In this document: one piece after another, positions 29,225 through 38,198 of the stretch
Numbering within the stretch: position 1 is the stretch's first letter
How the letters are laid out: each line of letters opens with the position of its first letter
Source of the DNA: an uncultured Treponema sp.
Lineage (GTDB): Bacteria > Spirochaetota > Spirochaetia > Treponematales > Treponemataceae
DNA length: 64,000 bases
NCBI GenBank assembly: GCA_946411505.1
Contig: CAMKEG010000001.1
Location: forward strand, 372,001 to 436,000
Direction: 5' to 3'
Made by a program: the position numbers and the translations under genes
The notes under the pieces: model-generated
The model's input: the letters and a program-made list of their open reading frames with translations, nothing else
Told to the model about the DNA's origin: nothing
The model's database searches: none

Positions 29225-30987
29225 TATTCACCGTCCTTAAGAAGGGCCTCGCCCGCTTTTGTGAGCGCGCCTTTTTTCTGTGAATAAATTGAGTCAATCT
29301 CTTTTTCAAGAGAATTGAATTTATCCGATTTGAATTCAACGTAGTTCCAGTCGCCGAATGTCTTCCTGAGCTGGTTGAAGAAGGCGCGAGCCTCGTCCTT
29401 GTCCTTAAGGTCAAAGTCACTGGCCATGACCATAAGAACCTTTTTAAAGGTGTATGTCTGGCGCTCGACCGAACAGGCCGCGTCGATTTCGTCGAAGGAG
29501 TTTTGCTGGAAGTAAACCGCGTCAAGGAATTCGCTCTTTAGGTAGGCCACAAAGTCTTCCGTGGTCGTTCCTTCTTCGCCTACAACCTTCATCATTTGGT
29601 TCACTTCGGTTCCGCGCTTGAACTCGGCGCGCGCGTAGTCAACCCAGTCCTTGCGGATAACGGGGTTGTACTTTGACCAAGAGGCTATCGGGTCGATGGC
29701 CGGGTATTTGCGGGCGTCGGATCTTTCGCGGGTTAGTCCGTGGAAGGCTCCGACAACTTTTAGCGTGGCCTGAGTTACGGGTTCCTCAAAGTTACCGCCG
29801 GCAGGAGAAACGGTTCCGCCGATTGTGACAGAGCCCTTGCTTCCGTCGCGAAGGCGAACTTGGCCCGCGCGCTCGTAGAAGGCCGCGATGTAGCTTTCCA
29901 AGTAAGCCGGGAAGGCTTCTTCGCCCGGAATCTCTTCCAAGCGGCCTGACATTTCGCGCAAGGCCTGCGCCCAGCGGGACGTCGAGTCGGCCAAAAGCAA
30001 AACGTTGAGGCCCATCTGGCGGTAGTACTCGGCCAAGGTGACCGAAGTGTAAACCGAAGCTTCGCGCGAGGCGACCGGCATTGAAGAAGTGTTGCAAATG
30101 ATGATTGTTCGTTCCATCAAAGAGCGGCCCGTGCGGGGGTCCTTTAGCTCGGGGAATTCGGTGATTGTCTCTACGACTTCGCCCGCGCGCTCGCCGCAAG
30201 CCGCGATGATTACGATGTCAACGTCGGCGTTTCGGCTGGTAGTGTGCTGGATGACCGTCTTTCCGGCTCCGAAAGGCCCCGGAATGCAGTAGGTTCCGCC
30301 CTTGGCTACGGGGAAGAAGGTGTCTATCAAGCGGGTCTTTGTGACCATCGTTTCCGTCGGCTCAAGGCGCTCGGCGTAGCAGTCTACGGCGCGCTTAACC
30401 GGCCAGTAGAAGGCCATCGTAAGCTTCTTTTCGTTTCCCTTTTCGTCTGTCACGACGCAGAGGGTGTCGTCAAGCTTGTATTTTCCGGCGGGAACGATGC
30501 TCTTTACCTTGTAGCTTCCGAGCATGTCGAAGGGCACCAAAATCTTGTGGGTAAAGGGTCCTTCGGGAACGGAGCCAAAGTAGTCGCCGCGGTAAAGGGT
30601 GTCGCCCGGCTTTGAAATCGGCGTAAAGTCCCATTCAACGTTTGTCGGAAGGGGCTCGACGTAAAAGCCGCGCTCCAAGAAGTAGCCGGCCTTTTCGGCC
30701 AATTCGGGAAGCGGGTTCTGGAGACCGTCGTACACGTGGCCCAAAAGTCCCGGTCCCAAGCGGACGGCAAGCATTTCGCCGGTGAACTCAACGTCGCAGC
30801 CGACCTTGATGCCTTCCGTCATCTCAAAAATCTGCATTTGGGCCGTGTTTCCGCGGATGCGGATGATTTCGCCCTTAAGCTTTGTGTTCTCGACCTTAAC
30901 GAAGCCCACTTCGTTCATCGTGACGTTTCCGTCAAACTGAACGGAGACCATGTTTCCGTTAATGCCGATTACTTTTCCATTGGTCAT
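29224..30987 (-). CDS. atpA: V-type ATPase catalytic subunit A
   Basis: The catalytic ATP-binding subunit. Seen: the P-loop [11 protein letters not shown], the catalytic region [35 protein letters not shown] (a V/A-type hallmark), and the extra non-homologous region of V/A-type subunits (about residues 110-200). Length 587 is typical. The start overlaps the DUF2764 gene stop (ATGA). Confidence 0.98.
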   Translation of the reverse strand: MTNGKVIGINGNMVSVQFDGNVTMNEVGFVKVENTKLKGEIIRIRGNTAQMQIFEMTEGIKVGCDVEFTGEMLAVRLGPGLLGHVYDGLQNPLPELAEKAGYFLERGFYVEPLPTNVEWDFTPISKPGDTLYRGDYFGSVPEGPFTHKILVPFDMLGSYKVKSIVPAGKYKLDDTLCVVTDEKGNEKKLTMAFYWPVKRAVDCYAERLEPTETMVTKTRLIDTFFPVAKGGTYCIPGPFGAGKTVIQHTTSRNADVDIVIIAACGERAGEVVETITEFPELKDPRTGRSLMERTIIICNTSSMPVASREASVYTSVTLAEYYRQMGLNVLLLADSTSRWAQALREMSGRLEEIPGEEAFPAYLESYIAAFYERAGQVRLRDGSKGSVTIGGTVSPAGGNFEEPVTQATLKVVGAFHGLTRERSDARKYPAIDPIASWSKYNPVIRKDWVDYARAEFKRGTEVNQMMKVVGEEGTTTEDFVAYLKSEFLDAVYFQQNSFDEIDAACSVERQTYTFKKVLMVMASDFDLKDKDEARAFFNQLRKTFGDWNYVEFKSDKFNSLEKEIDSIYSQKKGALTKAGEALLKDGE

Positions 30988-31526
30988 TTTGACTCCTCTA
31001 GTATTTCATCGTAAATTTTATGGTAGGAAGCTTTGCCCGTCTCCACGTCGAACTTCTTCATGCGCTGGGCAAGCATCAGCTTTAGTCCATAGGCTATGAC
31101 CGCGTCAACGCTAAAGCTGTCGAGCGGCGCCAATGAATTGAGCGTTTCCATCCGATACTCGTTAAGGAACTCCTCGGCGGCAAGGGGGCTGTCCATTCCG
31201 ACGGCGGTTCTGGCCGCCTGTATTATGTCGGCCGTGCAGCCCGCGGGAAGCATTTCCGCCTCTTTTTTCATCTTGAGCGCGCGGACTTGAGCCAAGGCGA
31301 AGCGCAGGCAGCGTTCCTTTTCGTTCCACTTGTCAAGGAAGGCCGAGCCTGTCTTGCCCTCTTTTTTTGGCGGCTCAAGCGAAAGATTTTGGATTATCTT
31401 TACGCTCTTTGCGTCAAGAAAGCGGCCGCAGAGATCCCTGTAGTATTGTTCGGTAATCGGAAGCTGCCTGGAGTCGAGGTTTTCGACAGAAGGAAGCTGC
31501 GACACCAAGTAGTACTGCTTTGACAC
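30984..31526 (-). CDS. DUF2764-family protein of the V-type ATPase operon
   Basis: 180 residues beginning MSKQYYLVSQLPSVE, matching the DUF2764 family that accompanies bacterial V-type ATPase operons of spirochaetes, Bacteroidetes and chlamydiae. It is largely helical with no membrane segment. Its place between atpE and atpA, with ATGA coupling to atpA, suggests a complex subunit. Since no C-subunit gene is present, it may occupy the C or F role; this is inference. Confidence 0.85.
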   Translation of the reverse strand: MSKQYYLVSQLPSVENLDSRQLPITEQYYRDLCGRFLDAKSVKIIQNLSLEPPKKEGKTGSAFLDKWNEKERCLRFALAQVRALKMKKEAEMLPAGCTADIIQAARTAVGMDSPLAAEEFLNEYRMETLNSLAPLDSFSVDAVIAYGLKLMLAQRMKKFDVETGKASYHKIYDEILEESK

Positions 31527-31529
31527 TCT

Positions 31530-32147
31530 TTAAGCCTCTTTTGCGGCGGCCGCTACGAGCGCGGCGATTTTTGGATTCAAGTAAGCGGCGAAAAGGTCGG
31601 CCACGCTTTCGGCTGAATAGTCGTAGTAAGCGCTTCCGTCCTTGACTCCAATCCTAAAGCCGGACGCCAAGGAAGCGTCGGACTTGATTTCCATTCCCTT
31701 GGCGATTTGGTCCTTGAGCGCGCCCTTGAGGCCGCTTTCCAAAGCGTCCAAGTCCGCCTTTGAAAGAAGAACCGCCAGGTCGCCGGTCTCGGCCTTGGCC
31801 GCCCAAGCCTTTACGGTCTCGGGAATAAGCTTTGCCAGCAAGTCCTTTGAGTAGGTCTTGGCCGTCTCGTCCTGAACGATGGCCTTTAGCTGCGCGTTGA
31901 TTCCGTCGCGGAATGAAATAAGAAGGTTGCGGGAGGCCTGCTTTACGGCGTCTTCGCTTGCCTTTTGGAAGCGCTCGCTTGTAGCCTTAGCTTCTTTTTC
32001 AATGCTCTCTGCCTGTGACTTTGCGTCATTCACAATTGAAGCGGCTTTTGCTTCCGCTTCGGCGATAATCTTGGCGGCTTGTTCTTCCGCCGACGCAACG
32101 CCGTCCTTTTTGATCTTGTCGATCAATTCTTGCAACTGAACGTCCAT
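31530..32147 (-). CDS. atpE: V-type ATPase subunit E (peripheral stalk)
   Basis: A peripheral stalk subunit bracing the head against the membrane part. The N-terminal half is an Ala/Lys/Glu-rich coiled coil (AAKIIAEAEAKAASIVNDAK); the C-terminal half is globular with GFRIGVKDGSAYYDYSAESV, as in family members. It is first in the operon, with an AAGGAG ribosome binding site and a promoter about 50 nt upstream. No separate G (H) stalk subunit gene is visible next to it. Confidence 0.9.
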   Translation of the reverse strand: MDVQLQELIDKIKKDGVASAEEQAAKIIAEAEAKAASIVNDAKSQAESIEKEAKATSERFQKASEDAVKQASRNLLISFRDGINAQLKAIVQDETAKTYSKDLLAKLIPETVKAWAAKAETGDLAVLLSKADLDALESGLKGALKDQIAKGMEIKSDASLASGFRIGVKDGSAYYDYSAESVADLFAAYLNPKIAALVAAAAKEA

Positions 32148-32199
32148 TCATGCTCCTTATAATGCGTGAAAATTCAAAAAGCGATTATGTAATGGAACG

Positions 32200-32229
32200 A
32201 TTATAGCACAGATTTTGGCAAAAAACAAG
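32200..32229 (-). promoter_or_regulatory. Promoter of the V-type ATPase operon
   Basis: Minus strand: -10 TATAAT (32205-32200) preceded by TGC, an extended -10, with a weak -35 TTGTTT at 18-nt spacing (32229-32224). Predicted start near 32193, giving a leader of about 45 nt. Confidence 0.7.
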
Positions 32230-32230
32230 A

Positions 32231-32282
32231 AAAAAGCGCCAGAAATTTTATTTTTTAAAACCCTAGATTTTTGACTGGCGCG
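32231..32282 (-). terminator. Second terminator downstream of galM
   Basis: On the minus strand GCGCCAG (32282-32276), a 32-nt AT-rich loop, CTGGCGC (32243-32237), then TTTTTT. It lies between the galM terminator and the ATPase promoter, insulating the two operons. Confidence 0.6.
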
Positions 32283-32337
32283 CAACGCCAACAAACGCGC
32301 TCGCGTACAGCTCGCGCGTTCAGGCGCCGGATGGAAA

Positions 32338-32361
32338 TAAAAAACGCCCCGAAAACGGGGC
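32338..32361 (-). terminator. Intrinsic terminator of the fliA-galM transcript
   Basis: GCCCCG-tttt-CGGGGC followed by six T on the minus strand, starting 8 nt after the galM stop. A strong rho-independent terminator. Confidence 0.9.
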
Positions 32362-32369
32362 ATTTTGAA

Positions 32370-33425
32370 CTACCAAGAAAAGCCGTAGACGGTGACGGCG
32401 TTGTAGGTTTCTTTGGGCTTTAGGATGCAGGGCGGGAAATCCGGCTTGTTGGGAGCGTCGGGAAAGCGCTGGCTTTCTAGGCAAATCGCGCCGTGCTTTT
32501 GCATGCGCCTTCCGTTTTTGCCGGAAATGCCCTCAACCCAGTTGGCCGTGTAGACCTGGACGCCCTCTTGGTTTGTCTCCATCGTCATTTTGCGGCCGCT
32601 CTTGGGGTCGGTCAAAACGGCGCAGCGGAAAAGCTTTTTGGGGTCGGGAGCGACTCCCTTTCCCTTGTAGGCCGGAGTCACGTAGCAGTGGTCGTAGCCG
32701 GGAGCAACTTTGTCGATGTCGCGGCCGATTGCCTTGGCCTTGGTGAAGTCAAAGGGGCTTCCGGCAAGGTCGATGATTTTTCCGGTGGGAATGAGGTTTT
32801 TGTCAACTTCCAAGTAGCCCTTGCAGTCGGACTGCAATTCGTGGTCAAGAATGGTTCCGCTTCCGGCAAGGTTGAAGTAGGCGTGGTTGGTGAAGTTTAC
32901 CGGAGTGGCCTTGTCGGTCTTGGCCTTGTATTGCATCGTAAGCTTGTTGTCCTTGCTGAGCGTGTAGGTCACCGTAACGTCAAGGTTTCCGGGAAAGCCC
33001 TGCTCTCCGTCGGGGCTGCGGCGCTTGAACTCGACTCCGCAAGAAGACTTTGACTCAATGGCCTTGGCCTTCCAGACCTGGTGGTCCAGGCGGAAAAAAC
33101 CTCCGTGCAAGGTGTTGATTTTATTGTCGTTTTTGTCAAGCTGGTATTTTTTTCCGTCAACGGTAAAAGAAGCGCCGCCGATTCGGTTGGCGAAGCGGCC
33201 CACGATTGAGCCGAAGGAATAGCCGTCCGACTGGACATATTCGGGCAAAGTCGAGTAGCCCAAAAGGATGTCGTTTACTGGGCCGTTTTTTTGCGGAAGA
33301 TAGATTCCCGTAAGGGTACAGCCGTAGTCTGTCACCGTAAAGGACATCTTTCCGTTTGAAACCGTGAACAAGTGGACTTCGTCTCCGTTTGTCAACGTGG
33401 CCAATTTTTGTTTTTTTACGCTCAT
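32370..33425 (-). CDS. galM: Aldose 1-epimerase (galactose mutarotase)
   Basis: Interconverts alpha and beta anomers of galactose, glucose or related sugars. Seen: VTDYGCTLTGIYLP at the N-terminus, GRFANRIGGASF, NTLHGG, the catalytic His motif NHAYFNLAG, and the catalytic Glu motif CLESQRFPDAPN. Length 351 is usual. No signal peptide. It follows the DUF6115-like gene by 18 nt and is the last gene before a strong terminator, so it rides on the fliA-cluster transcript; a metabolic reason for that is not evident. Confidence 0.95.
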   Translation of the reverse strand: MSVKKQKLATLTNGDEVHLFTVSNGKMSFTVTDYGCTLTGIYLPQKNGPVNDILLGYSTLPEYVQSDGYSFGSIVGRFANRIGGASFTVDGKKYQLDKNDNKINTLHGGFFRLDHQVWKAKAIESKSSCGVEFKRRSPDGEQGFPGNLDVTVTYTLSKDNKLTMQYKAKTDKATPVNFTNHAYFNLAGSGTILDHELQSDCKGYLEVDKNLIPTGKIIDLAGSPFDFTKAKAIGRDIDKVAPGYDHCYVTPAYKGKGVAPDPKKLFRCAVLTDPKSGRKMTMETNQEGVQVYTANWVEGISGKNGRRMQKHGAICLESQRFPDAPNKPDFPPCILKPKETYNAVTVYGFSW

Positions 33426-33443
33426 ATTTGTCTCCTGCCTTTA

Positions 33444-34181
33444 TTAGTTCATGTCCAGAACAAGCTGGACTTCCGTTGTCGAATGGTCGGTGGCGGCCGC
33501 GATTTCCTCCACCGTCTTTCCAAGCGCGGCCAACTCCTCGACGCGGCGCTTGAAGGACTTTTTAGGCTTTATCGGATCGTCGCTGGCCAAAATTTGCGTC
33601 TTGACAATCGGAACCTTTCCGTAGGCGTCGCCGTCCTTTGTGACCGTTATTTGCGGCTCCTCAAAAAGCGACTTTTGCGCGTTTTCCTTAAAAAGCCCCG
33701 TAAGGGCCACGGCCTCGTCCTCGCCGGGAAGCTCGTTTTGCTTGTAGGCCGCCGCCGCCCTTGACGAAGAGCCTCTTGAAGCCGCCCTGGAGCCTGTTTT
33801 TGCAGGCGACGAAAGCGAAGCCTTTGCCCGCGTTTTTTTCGCGGCGGGCTTGGACAAGGCTTGCATTGAGGACGCCTCCGTCTGGAGGGCGAGCTGGGCT
33901 TGGAAGGCGGCGGACTTTTCCGCGCCCTGCAGTTCATGGCGCAAAAGGGCCACCTTGCGCTCCGCCTCGGCGCTAGCGGCCTTAAGCTCCTTTGTCTTTT
34001 CCTCAATTAGATTTATGTTGGCCAAAGTGTTCCGCTGGGCGTCCTTCAAAAGGCTTTCCATTCCGTCGCGAAATTTGGTCATCGTGTCGTCGGTGGAAAA
34101 AAGCTTTTTAAAGCGCGCCAAAAAGACCAGCCACAAAAGAAGATTTATCAATGTAAGGGAAGAAACCAAAAAAACGCCCAC
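33444..34181 (-). CDS. Membrane-anchored protein with C-terminal helix-turn-helix (DUF6115-like)
   Basis: An N-terminal membrane helix (FLVSSLTLINLLLWLVFLAR) is followed by a coiled coil (about residues 40-95), an Ala/Lys/Ser-rich linker, and a C-terminal segment KSFKRRVEELAALGKTVEEI with EIAAATDHSTTEV that resembles a helix-turn-helix. Proteins of this layout accompany flagellar gene clusters in several bacteria, but the role is not established. It lies between a small unknown gene (3 nt) and galM in the fliA cluster. Confidence 0.55.
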   Translation of the reverse strand: MGVFLVSSLTLINLLLWLVFLARFKKLFSTDDTMTKFRDGMESLLKDAQRNTLANINLIEEKTKELKAASAEAERKVALLRHELQGAEKSAAFQAQLALQTEASSMQALSKPAAKKTRAKASLSSPAKTGSRAASRGSSSRAAAAYKQNELPGEDEAVALTGLFKENAQKSLFEEPQITVTKDGDAYGKVPIVKTQILASDDPIKPKKSFKRRVEELAALGKTVEEIAAATDHSTTEVQLVLDMN

Positions 34182-34184
34182 AAG

Positions 34185-34517
34185 TCACCTCGTTATGTTT
34201 ATATGGACGCCAATCGCGGGGTCTGTGATTTCATACGCCTTTTTTTCTTGCGTCTCATCCTGCCCGGCTTCCTTTTTCTTTTTTCCGCCGGAATTTTGCC
34301 CTTGCCCGCCCTTGCCGTCAGCCTTGATTTTCCCTGTTTGAGCCTCGTTGGCCGCCGTTTTTTGGACGCTTTGGGAGGCCTGCAAATTTTGGTTGACGAG
34401 CCCTTGCGTTTGAATAGACTGAGCCAAGGCGGCGCCCTGCCCTTCGCTGGCGACCCGCTGCGCCATGTTGGCCATTTGAGAATACATTGTTTGCAAGTCG
34501 ATAGGCTGCACGCCCAT
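34185..34517 (-). CDS. Small Gln/Lys-rich hypothetical protein
   Basis: 110 residues, starting MGVQPIDLQTMYSQMANMAQ, rich in Gln, Ala and Lys with a low-complexity centre (GKGGQGQNSGGKKKKEAG) and ending AYEITDPAIGVHINITR. No signal peptide or membrane segment. Its stop lies 3 nt before the next gene and it begins at the fapA-like stop, so it is a genuine operon member. Probably a small flagellar-cluster accessory protein; function unknown. Confidence 0.55.
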   Translation of the reverse strand: MGVQPIDLQTMYSQMANMAQRVASEGQGAALAQSIQTQGLVNQNLQASQSVQKTAANEAQTGKIKADGKGGQGQNSGGKKKKEAGQDETQEKKAYEITDPAIGVHINITR

Positions 34518-36490
34518 TAGCTGGAGTATCCTTCCGGCATCTCAAGTCCGGTCAAATCGGGCGCCTCGTACTTTCCTGTGCGGATAAAGCCTCCTTCCAT
34601 AAAGTACGTGACGTTCTTTGTGTCGGCTCGGACTTCCTGCAAGGTGTCACGAATGTAAATCTTGACTCCCGCAAAGACGTTTCCTTCCGCCTTGACTTTT
34701 CCAAAGACCTTAAGCTCGTGCAAGTGTTCCTGTATTTGGTCGATTTCCTCAGAAATTTTTTCTGACTCGATGGTAATCTCTTGTTTGCGGCCCTTAAGCT
34801 GGGCAAGAGTCTCTTCCTTTTCCTTGGGAAGGGTTCGGCGCGCCTTTTTGTAGTTTTCCAAAGTAAGAATGTTGTTCTCGACGTCCTCAAGCTCGCGGAC
34901 CAAGTCGTTTTGCTGGCCCTGAATGAATTCCAGCCGGTGCTTGGCGCGGGGGTCAAAGCCGACTTCCAGAATTGTTTCCGTTCCGCCGCCCGGAGAGCCG
35001 ATGTTGCGCGCGGCGATTTCCTCGGTGGCAAAGAGGTGGCCGCCGGTAATCTGGGCCTTCTTTCCGTTAAGGACGATGCGCTTCATCGCGCTGACTTCAC
35101 TGTTCATTATGCTGTCGGAAACAATGCAGAATTCCTCGACCTCGATTTTGGCGCTCTGAATGAACTTGGCCCACAAGGATTTTCCGCAATGGACCTCGCC
35201 CTCGTCGTGGCCAAAAATTCCGGCGGAAACGATGATGTTGCCGCGCTCGCTCTTGATGAAGCTTTTTCCGACAGTGCCGGAAATTTCGATGTCGCCGGTG
35301 GCCTTGATTTCGTAGCCGTCGTCCACGTTTCCCTTGACGATGACGCTTCCCAAAAAGTCGATGTTGCCGGTCTTGATTCCGACGCTTTCCAATTCCAACA
35401 CGGGTTCGACGTTGATTTTTTGGTCGTCAAAGTGGACGCGGCCGGCCTCGCTCGCTATTACGGTGACTCCGTCCTTGTCAAGCTCGACGTTCTTGCCCAA
35501 AGGAATCTTTATGTCCTTGCCGTTCTTTGCCTCAAGGTAGCGCCCGAACAAGGTCTTTCCGGCCTTTCCGCGTTCCGGCTGCATTTTTGTGGCCAAGGGC
35601 TGGCCTTTCACGACGTTTTGAATTTTGTTGAGTTCCTTGAAGTTGACCTTTCCGTCGCCGGCTTCCTTAATCTTAAGCTTTGTGGGGTCCGTCTCAAAGT
35701 TGAAGGCGATGTAGGCGTCGCGGCCGTCTTGGGGCATAATGGCGTGGGCCACTTCGCAAGGAGCGCCGTAAACGGGATTGTCGACCCACTCGGCGATTTT
35801 GTCTTCCTCTATTCCGGCGACGACGCCCTGGGTTTCCAAGGCGCGCCTGATTTGGTCGGCCGTGATTTCCCCTCCGCTCATCGCCGGGGCGGTGGCCGTC
35901 AAAGTGGCCTCCATCTCGTCCTTTGAAATGTCAATAATCAACATGGCGTCGCCGGCCTTGATGTGCTTGTAGATGCCTATGGCCTCGTACTTGCCGTCGG
36001 TTCCCTTCTTGGCGAATTCCTTTATCTTTCCTTCCTCTATGCTGACAGTGTCCGAGCGGCGGGCGTCGTTGATGATGTCCTTGGCGTCCACGGGACGGCC
36101 TTTTCCAACCGGAAGAAGAACCTTGAGCATGATGTCGTCGCCGAAGTGGCGGATGTAGTAAAGTCCGTCCCTGTCGACAATCTTGACCTCTTCGTCAAGC
36201 TCGTCGCTCGCGAAGGCGTCCTGGGCGGCGGCCTTTTTCTTTTTGGCGAGAAGGGAGGCGGCGTTTTGATAGATGCGGAGCTTCCAAGGCTTTTTGGCCA
36301 GGCCTAAAAAGCCGTCGCTTCCCTTTTCCAAAACTTCGTATTCCAGGTTCACAACCCTTGCGTCAAGCTGCGTCGCGGCGTCGGCCAAGGCCTCGTCAAG
36401 AGAGTCGGCGTTGACCTCAATCGCGTTGAGAGACTTGTCCTGCTCAAGCAGGGCTTCCATGTCCTTTCTAATGACGTCAAGAGCGACCAT
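34517..36490 (-). CDS. FapA-family (DUF342) polymer-binding protein with Jag-like N-terminus
   Basis: The N-terminal 80 residues (IEVNADSLDEALADAATQLD, then YEVLEKGSDGFLGLAKKPWK) resemble the Jag_N domain. The rest fits the FapA/DUF342 family: repeated beta-helical units such as GNVDDGYEIKATGDIEISG, GNIIVSAGIFGHDEGEV and ITGGHLFATEEIAARNIGS, then a coiled coil (about residues 510-590) and a short beta-rich end. FapA-type proteins occur beside chemotaxis and flagellar genes and are thought to bind polymers at the membrane. It lies immediately downstream of fliA (3-nt gap). Confidence 0.8.
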   Translation of the reverse strand: MVALDVIRKDMEALLEQDKSLNAIEVNADSLDEALADAATQLDARVVNLEYEVLEKGSDGFLGLAKKPWKLRIYQNAASLLAKKKKAAAQDAFASDELDEEVKIVDRDGLYYIRHFGDDIMLKVLLPVGKGRPVDAKDIINDARRSDTVSIEEGKIKEFAKKGTDGKYEAIGIYKHIKAGDAMLIIDISKDEMEATLTATAPAMSGGEITADQIRRALETQGVVAGIEEDKIAEWVDNPVYGAPCEVAHAIMPQDGRDAYIAFNFETDPTKLKIKEAGDGKVNFKELNKIQNVVKGQPLATKMQPERGKAGKTLFGRYLEAKNGKDIKIPLGKNVELDKDGVTVIASEAGRVHFDDQKINVEPVLELESVGIKTGNIDFLGSVIVKGNVDDGYEIKATGDIEISGTVGKSFIKSERGNIIVSAGIFGHDEGEVHCGKSLWAKFIQSAKIEVEEFCIVSDSIMNSEVSAMKRIVLNGKKAQITGGHLFATEEIAARNIGSPGGGTETILEVGFDPRAKHRLEFIQGQQNDLVRELEDVENNILTLENYKKARRTLPKEKEETLAQLKGRKQEITIESEKISEEIDQIQEHLHELKVFGKVKAEGNVFAGVKIYIRDTLQEVRADTKNVTYFMEGGFIRTGKYEAPDLTGLEMPEGYSS

Positions 36491-36493
36491 AGC

Positions 36494-37282
36494 TTACATG
36501 ATTCCTTTCCGCAAGTTTGTCAGCTTGGCCCTAAGGCGCAAGTTGGCCTTTGTGTGCAACTGGCTTATGCGCGACTCGCTGACTTCCAAAACTTGGCCGA
36601 TTTCCTTGAAGGTCAAGTCCTCGTGGTAATACAGGACGATGACCATCTTTTCCTTTTCGGGAAGCTCGTTTATCGCTTGAATTATGATTTTTCTGATTTC
36701 CTCGCGCTCGACAATGACGTCCGGGTTGAGGCTTGAGGGAGACTCAATGCTGTCTCCGATTGACATATGGTCGTTGTCGTTGCCGCTGTACCAAACGTCG
36801 TTGAGGGAAAGGACGCTGGTGCCCGAAAGCTTCATGACCGTCTGCTGGTACTCTTCCTCGCTGACGCCCAGCTTTCCGGCGATTTCGGCGTCGCTGGCCG
36901 TGCGGCCAAGTTTGGCTTCCAAATCGCCGATTGTGTCTTCGATTTCGCGCGACTTTTGGCGGACGCTGCGGGGAACCCAGTCCAACTGGCGAAGCTCGTC
37001 AAAAATCGCGCCGCGAATTCTTGTGACGGCGTATGTCTTGAATTTTACGTTTTTGTCCGGATCGAATTTTTCGATGGCGTCAAGAAGGCCAAACTGGCCA
37101 AAGCCCACCAAGTCGTCAAATTCCACGCTGGAGGGCATTCCGACTCCGACCTTGCCGGCGACATATTTTACAAGCGGCATGTACTGCCTGATGATTTTGT
37201 CCCGCAAGTCAGGAGACCTTGTCTTCCTGTATTCCTTCCAGAGTTCGTCTTCTGTCTTTTCTTCAACAAGAGCTGTTCCCAT
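36494..37282 (-). CDS. fliA: RNA polymerase sigma factor FliA/WhiG
   Basis: The sigma-28-type factor for late flagellar and motility genes. Seen: region 2 (IIRQYMPLVKYVAGKV; DLVGFGQFGLLDAIEKFDP; KFKTYAVTRIRGAIFDELR), region 3 (VPRSVRQKSREIEDTI) and region 4 with helix-turn-helix (YYHEDLTFKEIGQVLEVSES). Length 262 is normal. In treponemes this gene sits near the flagellar operon, as here. It follows an unknown membrane protein gene with a 16-nt gap. Confidence 0.95.
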   Translation of the reverse strand: MGTALVEEKTEDELWKEYRKTRSPDLRDKIIRQYMPLVKYVAGKVGVGMPSSVEFDDLVGFGQFGLLDAIEKFDPDKNVKFKTYAVTRIRGAIFDELRQLDWVPRSVRQKSREIEDTIGDLEAKLGRTASDAEIAGKLGVSEEEYQQTVMKLSGTSVLSLNDVWYSGNDNDHMSIGDSIESPSSLNPDVIVEREEIRKIIIQAINELPEKEKMVIVLYYHEDLTFKEIGQVLEVSESRISQLHTKANLRLRAKLTNLRKGIM

Positions 37283-37298
37283 ACTCCACCCTACTCTT

Positions 37299-38132
37299 TT
37301 ATTCTTCGTTCTTCAATATCGTTCTAATCGCTTCCGCCATAATCGGAGCGTCTTTTACGTCCGCGACCTTTCCGTCCGCAAACTCCGTCTGCCTTTTTGG
37401 CTGAGCGGTTCCTTCCTGGGCGAACTCGCTGTCCTCAATCACCTCTTCCTGAGCGGAAGCCGAGCCGCCGCCCAAGTTTCCGATGTCGGGCAAATCGTCC
37501 AGCTCGTCCACGACAGAGTTGGAAGCCGACGCCGCGGGAGCGGCGGGAGCCCGCTCGCTTTCCTGGCCGGCCGGCTCGGAACTTTTTGCGGCCAAATCTA
37601 TCGGAGCGAAAGCCGGCTTGGCCTCTTCGGCGCTTCCGGAACCGCCCCCTCCGGCGGCCAAAACGCCGTCGGCCTTTTTAGCTATGTTTTGCGCGGCCTT
37701 TTCTTCCCTGACCTTTTCGGCGGCGTCCAAGGCTTCGTTTTGACGCTCGACCGAAAGCGCCGGATCCTTGGAAGGCGCCGGAGCGGCCGCGGCGTTTGCC
37801 TTTATGTCGTCGTTGTAGACGAAGTGCTTTCCGTCGACAAAGAAGCTGGGGCCATCCTTGTCTTCAGGCAAGTCCTCCTCGCTGACGACCAAATCGACCT
37901 TGCCGCCGAGAGGCTTGGAGTCCTCGGCGGCCGCCTCTTGCGGAGCGGCTCCGGAGGACAAAAAGTTGGCGTAAAGAAACTGAACGCCAACGGCCAAGGC
38001 GCCGAACACAAGGGCAAAAATCACAGCCTTCAGCAACGAGACAGGCAAGCCCGACTTTGCGAAAAGGGCCGTGAAAAAGGAAAAAACGAAAGCCGACGCG
38101 GCGCTAAAAATTATAGGCTTAATTTTTATCAA
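37299..38132 (-). CDS. Membrane protein of unknown function in the fliA cluster
   Basis: Two N-terminal hydrophobic segments (IIFSAASAFVFSFFTALFA and AVIFALVFGALAVGVQFLYA) form a hairpin. The remaining 200 residues are acidic and Ala-rich with low complexity (AAPAPSKDPA; EEAKPAFAPIDLAAK), ending ADVKDAPIMAEAIRTILKNE. The start codon is TTG at 38132, with GGGGAAAA upstream. A conserved-position gene between flhG and fliA in treponemes; function unknown. It has its own promoter (38162-38167), so the fliA cluster is separable from the flagellar operon. Confidence 0.6.
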   Translation of the reverse strand: MIKIKPIIFSAASAFVFSFFTALFAKSGLPVSLLKAVIFALVFGALAVGVQFLYANFLSSGAAPQEAAAEDSKPLGGKVDLVVSEEDLPEDKDGPSFFVDGKHFVYNDDIKANAAAAPAPSKDPALSVERQNEALDAAEKVREEKAAQNIAKKADGVLAAGGGGSGSAEEAKPAFAPIDLAAKSSEPAGQESERAPAAPAASASNSVVDELDDLPDIGNLGGGSASAQEEVIEDSEFAQEGTAQPKRQTEFADGKVADVKDAPIMAEAIRTILKNEE

Positions 38133-38161
38133 TTCGTTTTCCCCACATAAAAATTCAATAT

Positions 38162-38167
38162 ATTATA
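38162..38167 (-). promoter_or_regulatory. Extended -10 promoter of the fliA cluster
   Basis: Minus strand TGTGCTATAAT: a consensus -10 with TGN extension and no convincing -35. It lies about 30 nt before the TTG start, giving a leader near 23 nt. The same TGTGCTATAAT string drives the V-type ATPase operon. Confidence 0.6.
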
Positions 38168-38198
38168 GCACACTTTTCAAAAAAATGCTACAAAAATG

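Noticed and set aside
34781-35926. A 381-residue frame opposite the FapA-type gene
   Set aside because: Antisense shadow; the opposite strand has clear family similarity, operon spacing and coupling.
36684-38150. A 488-residue plus-strand frame over fliA and the next gene
   Set aside because: It overlaps two minus-strand genes completely, including the conserved sigma factor; composition bias explains it.
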